A stretch of 64,000 nt of DNA from Rhinopithecus roxellana (lineage: Eukaryota; Chordata; Mammalia; Primates; Cercopithecidae): the NCBI RefSeq assembly GCF_007565055.1, contig NC_044554.1, positions 142,785,463 through 142,849,462 of the forward strand, written 5' to 3'. Of the stretch, positions 59,241-64,000 are shown piece after piece. The notes below the pieces were generated by a model, which worked only from the letters and a program-made list of their open reading frames with translations, had not been told where the DNA came from and did no database searches. How positions within the stretch are numbered: position 1 is the stretch's first letter; each line of letters begins with the position of its first letter. The translations under genes were made by a program, and so were the position numbers.

Positions 59241-61218
59241 GATTGCAGAATGAGGTAACCCTCGCCTGGTTCTAGCCCTCAGCCTCTCAGCCACTACCAA
59301 TCTTTACTCTTTCTGAGAGCAGAATCACAGTCGCTGACTTTAAAGGGATGATGTGCATTCCACATTACAGCATTTTTGTAAGATTCAAGTGAAGGGGACA
59401 AAAGGACCTGAAAGCATTTTGTAAACTGCAAAATACCATATGAATGCAAAGGTGGCATCACTACTTCCTTGCTCTGTGTCCTCAGGCAAATTGGGTACCT
59501 GTCGGGTCCCCAGTTCTTTACCTGAGGGCTTATGCAACTTTTAATCAGTGTCAATTTAGAAATCTGTTTAAACTGACTACGTATATGTATTTTTCTTTTG
59601 TAAAAAAAAATTTAAGGCTTGTCAAGTGTATTTTTAAAAATAATAGTAATACTTCTGACTCTTAAATACTTTGCAAGTGCATATGACAGGCTTCTGCTCT
59701 AATGGCATTTGTTACTAATTGTTTCATGAAATCGTAATCCTTTGTTTATTCCTTACAGAAATGATTTCCAGACATTCTTTGACCCTAAAGTAAGTTAAAA
59801 TTCCTAAAATATTAAAAAAATCTTGACCACTTATAATTTGCTTTTTGTTTGTCACAATGGGAGCGAACCATGACTTGGATGGACAGGGCTGGGGATGGAG
59901 GCTCTGGAAGATGTTCTTTGAAGTATCACTTTCAGCTCACTTTTCTCACCAAAGGCCACCCAGCAGCCCTCTCCTCTTCCCCACAGCGCACATTTTGCAT
60001 TTGTAACCAGGAAGGGAATGATGATGTGGTAGCATTGTCCTTTGAGTCTCATCTTCTCGAGGGTAGAGGCCACATTTTCTAGTGTTCTACGTAACCTAGT
60101 TTTTGTATAGTTAAAAAACATCAGGCAAGTTGTCAATGTGAAAAATCTTTCAGCCTCGTGTTTGTACACATACGAGATGAGAAATGTTTTAATGTGAAAC
60201 TAAGGATAGTGGCAATTCATCTCCTTCCTGTTCCTAGGTTACAGCTGCTCAGTAAAGTTGGGCTGCATCTCAGGAACAGAGAGCAATTTATTTCTACAGC
60301 TGTGTGAAATGGGGCCAGCTTGCATCCATGGAGGCAGAGATGCCCTCAAGTTTTTGGCTTATTTTTAGTTCCCATATATCAATGTACACACTTGTGATAA
60401 TATAGTATAGTGCATCCAACACTTTTTAGGCCCCACATTTGGGATTTCAGATGGCAGCAGCAATACTTATTTTTTGGATAAATTTTGTGGAAGTCTAGCA
60501 AATGGATTCTCTGAGTCATTGAAAGGTATGCTTAAAAACTGGTTCTCTGTATAAACAGCTGGTCAAGGTTTTGGATTAGAACCTTGCAATCAAGTCACAT
60601 CGTGGGAGGCTTGTAGGAGCTGTACAGGCCACTTGGTGGTGCTCATGACAGGGTAGCTCTCTTCCAAAGAATATGAATCTTCACAGCTGTGACATTTTAG
60701 TTGTGCTTTACTGAACAGAAAGCGGTTCCGTTTCAAATTTGATCCTAAATGCGAAACCACAGTGTGCCATAAAACATTGAACATTCCTGTGAAAACAGAC
60801 AGAGGTGGAGTTTGTTTGCACAGATCCAGAAAAGTCTTCTGTCAAAAGCCTCTTCTCACAGAGAATTGTACATCTAATGTGTGACTACAAGGCATTTGAA
60901 TATGTCAAGTCCAAGCAAACCATAACTAGCATTCTAATGACCTTCTATTGTTAGATAAATGATAACATTATAGAATAAAGTTCACAAGGGAAAAGGAACA
61001 TATTCTCTTCCTCACTCAGTAAATTTATGACAGCAAGGATCCAGAAATCCTAAGGGAAACAGGCCGAATACACCTTTTGTGTGAGGTCTATTTAACAAAA
61101 TGAAATGAGCAGAGCAGGGAAGTTTTTTAAAACTGCTTTATTTATAAGTAAACATTGGACACCAAGATTTATATATTATGTATGACCTATACATACCTTG
61201 AGGGCTGTTTACTGTACC
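59241..61218. other. 2-kb stretch without a recognised gene
   Basis: Mostly unique. Minus-strand frames at 60169-59852 and 60784-60590 have no recognised domain. No RNA gene seen. Confidence 0.5.
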
Positions 61219-63646
61219 TTGTCTGTCTTTTTAAAAATTATTATTATACTTTAAGGTCTAGGGTACATGTGCACAATGTGCAGGTTTGTTACATATGTAT
61301 ACATGTGCCATGTTGGTGTGCTGCACCTGTTAAGTCATCATTTACATTAGGTATATCTCTTAACACTATCCCTCCCCTCTCCCCCAACCCCACAACAGGC
61401 CCCGGTGTGTGATGTTCCCCACCCTGTGTCCAAGTGTTCTCATTATTCAATTACCACCTATGAGTGAGAACATGCGGTGTTTGGTTTTATGTCCTTGTGA
61501 TAATTTGCTGAGAATGATGGTTTCCGGCTTCATCTATGTCCCTACAAAAGACATGAACTCATCCTTTTTTATGGCTGCACAGTATTTGGATTGGTTCCAA
61601 GTCGTTCTTATTGTGAATAGTGCCGCAATAAACATACATGTGCATGTGTCTTTACAGCAGCATGATTTATAATCCTTTGGGTATATACCCAGTCATGGGA
61701 TGACTGGGTCGAATGGTATTTCTAGTTCTAAATCCTTGAGGAATTGCCACACTGTCTTCCACAATGGTTGAACTAGTTTACAGTCCCACCAATAGTATAA
61801 AAGTGTTCCTATTTCTCCACATCCTCTCCAGCACCTGTTGTTTCCTGACTTTTTAATGATCACCATTCTAACTGGCATGAGATGGTATCTCATTGTAGGT
61901 TTGATTTGCATTTCTCTGTTGATCAGTGATAATAAGCATTTTTTCCTGTGTCTGTTGGCTGCATAAATGTCTTCTTTTGAGAAGTGTCTGTTCATATCCT
62001 TTGCCCACTTTTTGATGGGGTTGTTTGATTTTTTTCTTGTAAATTTCTTTAAGTTCTTTGAGATTCTGGATATTAGCCCTTTGTCAGATGGGCAGATTGT
62101 AAACGTTTTCTCCCATTCTGTAGGTTGCCTATTCACTCTGATGGTAGTTTCTTTTGCTGTTCAGAAGCTCTTTAGTTTAATTAGATTCCATTTGTCTATT
62201 TTGGCTTTTGTTGCCCTTGCTTTTGGTGTTTTAGTCATGAAGTCCTCGCCCATGCCTATGTCCTGAATGGTATTGCCTAGGTTTTCTTCTAGGGTTTTTA
62301 TGGTTTTAGTTCTAAAATTTAAGTCTTTAATCCATCTTGAATTAATTTTTGTATAAGATGTAAGGAAGGGATCTAGTTTCAGCTTTCTACATATGGCTAG
62401 TCAGTTTTCCCAGCACCATTTATTGAATAGGGAATTCTTTCCCCATGTCTTGTTTTTGTCTGGTTTGTCAAAGATCAGATGGTAGTAGATGTATGGTAAT
62501 ACTTCTGAGGGCTCTGTTCTGTTCCATTGGTCTACCAGATCTCTGTTTTGGTACCAGTACCATGCTGTTTTGGTTACTGTAGCCTTGTAGTAGACTCTGA
62601 AGTCAGGTAGCATGATGCCTCCAAGCTTTGTTCTTTTGGCTTAGGATTGTCTTGGCAATGTGGGCTCTTTTTTGGTTCCATATGAACTGTAAAGTAGATT
62701 TTTCCCATTCTGTGAAGAAAGTCATTGGTAGCTTGATGGGGATGGCATTGAATCTATAAATTACCTTGGGCAGTATGGCCATTTTCACGATATTGATTAT
62801 TCCTATCCATGAGCATGGAATGTTCTTCCATTTGTTTGTGTTCCCTTTTATTTAGTTGAGCAGTGGTTTGTAGTTCTCCTTGAAGAGGTCCTTCACATCC
62901 CTTGTGAGTTGTATTCCAGGGATTTTATTCTCTTTGAAGCAGTTGTGAATGGGAGTTCACTCATGATTTGGCTCTCTGTTTGTCTCTTAATGGTGTATAA
63001 GAATGCTTGTGATTTTTGCACATTGATTATGTATCCTGAGAGTTTGCTGAAGTTGCTTATCAGCTTGAGGAGATTTTGGGCTGAGACAATGGGGTTTTCT
63101 AAATATACAATCATGTCATCTGCAAACAGGGACAATTTGACTTCTTCTTTTCCTAACTGAATACCCTTTATTTCTTTCTCTTGCCTGATTGCCCTGGGCA
63201 GAACTTCCAACACTATGTTGAATAGGAGTGGTGAGAGAGGGCATCCTTGTCCTGTGACGGTTTTCAAAGGGAGTGTTTACAGTTTTTGCCCATTCAGTAT
63301 GACATGGGCTGTGGGTTTGTCATGAATAGCTCTTGGTATTTTGAGATACATTCCATCAATACCTAGTTTATTGAGAGTTTTTAGCATGAAGGGCTGTTGA
63401 ATTTTGTCAAAGGCCTTTTCTGCATCTATTGAGATAATAATGTGGTTTTTGTCATTGGTTCTGTTTATGTGATGGATTACATTTATTGATTAGTGTATGT
63501 TGAACCAGCCTTGCATCCCAGGGATGAAGCCAACTTGATCATGGTGGATAAGCTTTTTGACTTGCTGCTGGATTCTGTTTGCCAGTATTTTACTGAGGAT
63601 TTTTGCACTGATGTTCATCAGGGAGACTGGTCTAAAATTCTCTCTC

Positions 63647-63677
<31 letters not shown>

Positions 63678-64000
63678 TTGTTGTTGTGTCTCTGCCAGAC
63701 TTTGGTATTAGGATAATGTTGGCCTCGTAAAATGAGTGAGGGAGGATTCCATCTTTTTCTATTGATTGGAATAGTTTCAGAAGGAATGGTACCAGCTCCT
63801 CTTTGTACCTCTGGTAGAATTCAGCGTGAATCCGTCTGGTCCTGGACTTTTTTTGGTTGGCAGGCTATTAATTATTGCCTCAATGTCAGAGCCTGTTATT
63901 GGTCTATTCAGAGATTCAGCTTTTTCCTGGTTTAGTCTTGGGAGGGTGTATGTGTCCAGGAATTTATCCATTTCTTTTAGATTTTCTAGTTTATTTGCAT
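61219..64000 (-). mobile_element. L1PA 3' half, antisense, runs off the window
   Basis: The best-preserved L1 here. Antisense 3' UTR (ACATGTGCACAATGTGCAGG near 61265) then ORF2, still in ORF2 at 64000 (KKSPGPDGFT segment near 63860). Readable pieces: the C-terminal cysteine-containing segment (NNRCWRGCGEIGTLLYYWWD in 62136-61693), the reverse-transcriptase FADD box at 63115-63126 within a 124-codon open frame (63267-62893), and PLSPLLFNIVLEVL just before it. Frameshifts separate these frames, so ORF2 is dead. About 65 bp is missing near 61590, where GCACAGTATT joins TGGATTGGTTCC. Low divergence suits a catarrhine- or hominoid-age L1PA subfamily. Confidence 0.95.
63640..63688 (+). repeat. (TC)n(T)n(GTT)n compound microsatellite in L1 ORF2
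   Basis: TC units (63640-63657), about 20 T, then GTT units, inside the L1PA ORF2 where the consensus has only a short T-rich stretch. An expansion after insertion; it would break ORF2 frame. Confidence 0.9.

Noticed and set aside
62893..63267. 124-codon frame with a FADD reverse-transcriptase box
   Set aside because: Part of L1PA ORF2; flanking frameshifts make it non-functional and it is annotated with the element.
1..64000. CRISPR arrays, operons, ribosome binding sites, tRNA/rRNA genes, phage or plasmid features
   Set aside because: Nothing resembling them was seen; the Alu, L1PA and MIR content shows primate nuclear DNA.

Overview
The window reads as ordinary primate, almost certainly human, intergenic DNA. 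It is AT-rich and packed with Alu elements (S/J type), LINE-1 copies from ancient L1M to primate-specific L1P/L1PA, MIR, Tigger and hAT relics, one MLT1 LTR and several microsatellites. I found no functional protein-coding gene, no tRNA/rRNA/snRNA gene and no promoter I could defend. Long open frames are either L1 ORF2 debris or chance. Repeat families were named from remembered consensus features, so subfamily names are approximate.

Layout. 1-1.9 kb: minus-strand processed pseudogene of RAD17, cut by the window edge. 1.9-6.6 kb: stacked minus-strand L1 fragments carrying two Alus. 7.0-9.4 kb: plus-strand L1 3' part carrying an Alu and a CA repeat. 10.4-11.4 kb: minus-strand L1M with a full Alu that holds a C15 tract. 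12.8-13.1 kb: AT-rich run followed by a near-perfect 69-bp inverted repeat. 15.0-18.1 kb: truncated Alu fused to a 10-bp pyrimidine repeat, a hAT relic, a Tigger nested in another hAT relic, and a ~230-bp TTCC-rich tract. 21.5-24.5 kb: Alu, hAT relic, Alu, LSM5 processed pseudogene, Tigger relic. 25-29 kb: mainly low-repeat sequence with MIRs. 29.0-40.3 kb: an almost continuous block of minus-strand L1, including one near-complete L1P (about 5.6 kb). 41.3-42.1 kb: plus-strand L1 3' end. 43.2-49.0 kb: three more minus-strand L1 pieces, one with most of ORF2 deleted. 49-61 kb: low-repeat sequence with MIRs, an L1M, Alus, an MLT1 LTR and an unusual three-monomer Alu. 61.2-64.0 kb: minus-strand L1PA running off the window.

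No genes here work together; this is a graveyard of insertions. The points most worth a second look are structural: a hairpin-forming inverted repeat at 13 kb; a 59-bp block inside an L1 3' UTR that is an inverted copy of sequence 1.4 kb away, which looks like a templated repair patch; an L1 segment that seems to have moved within its own element; an Alu with neither A-tail nor target duplication; and an Alu trimer inserted as one unit. I see no sign of a previously undescribed functional system.
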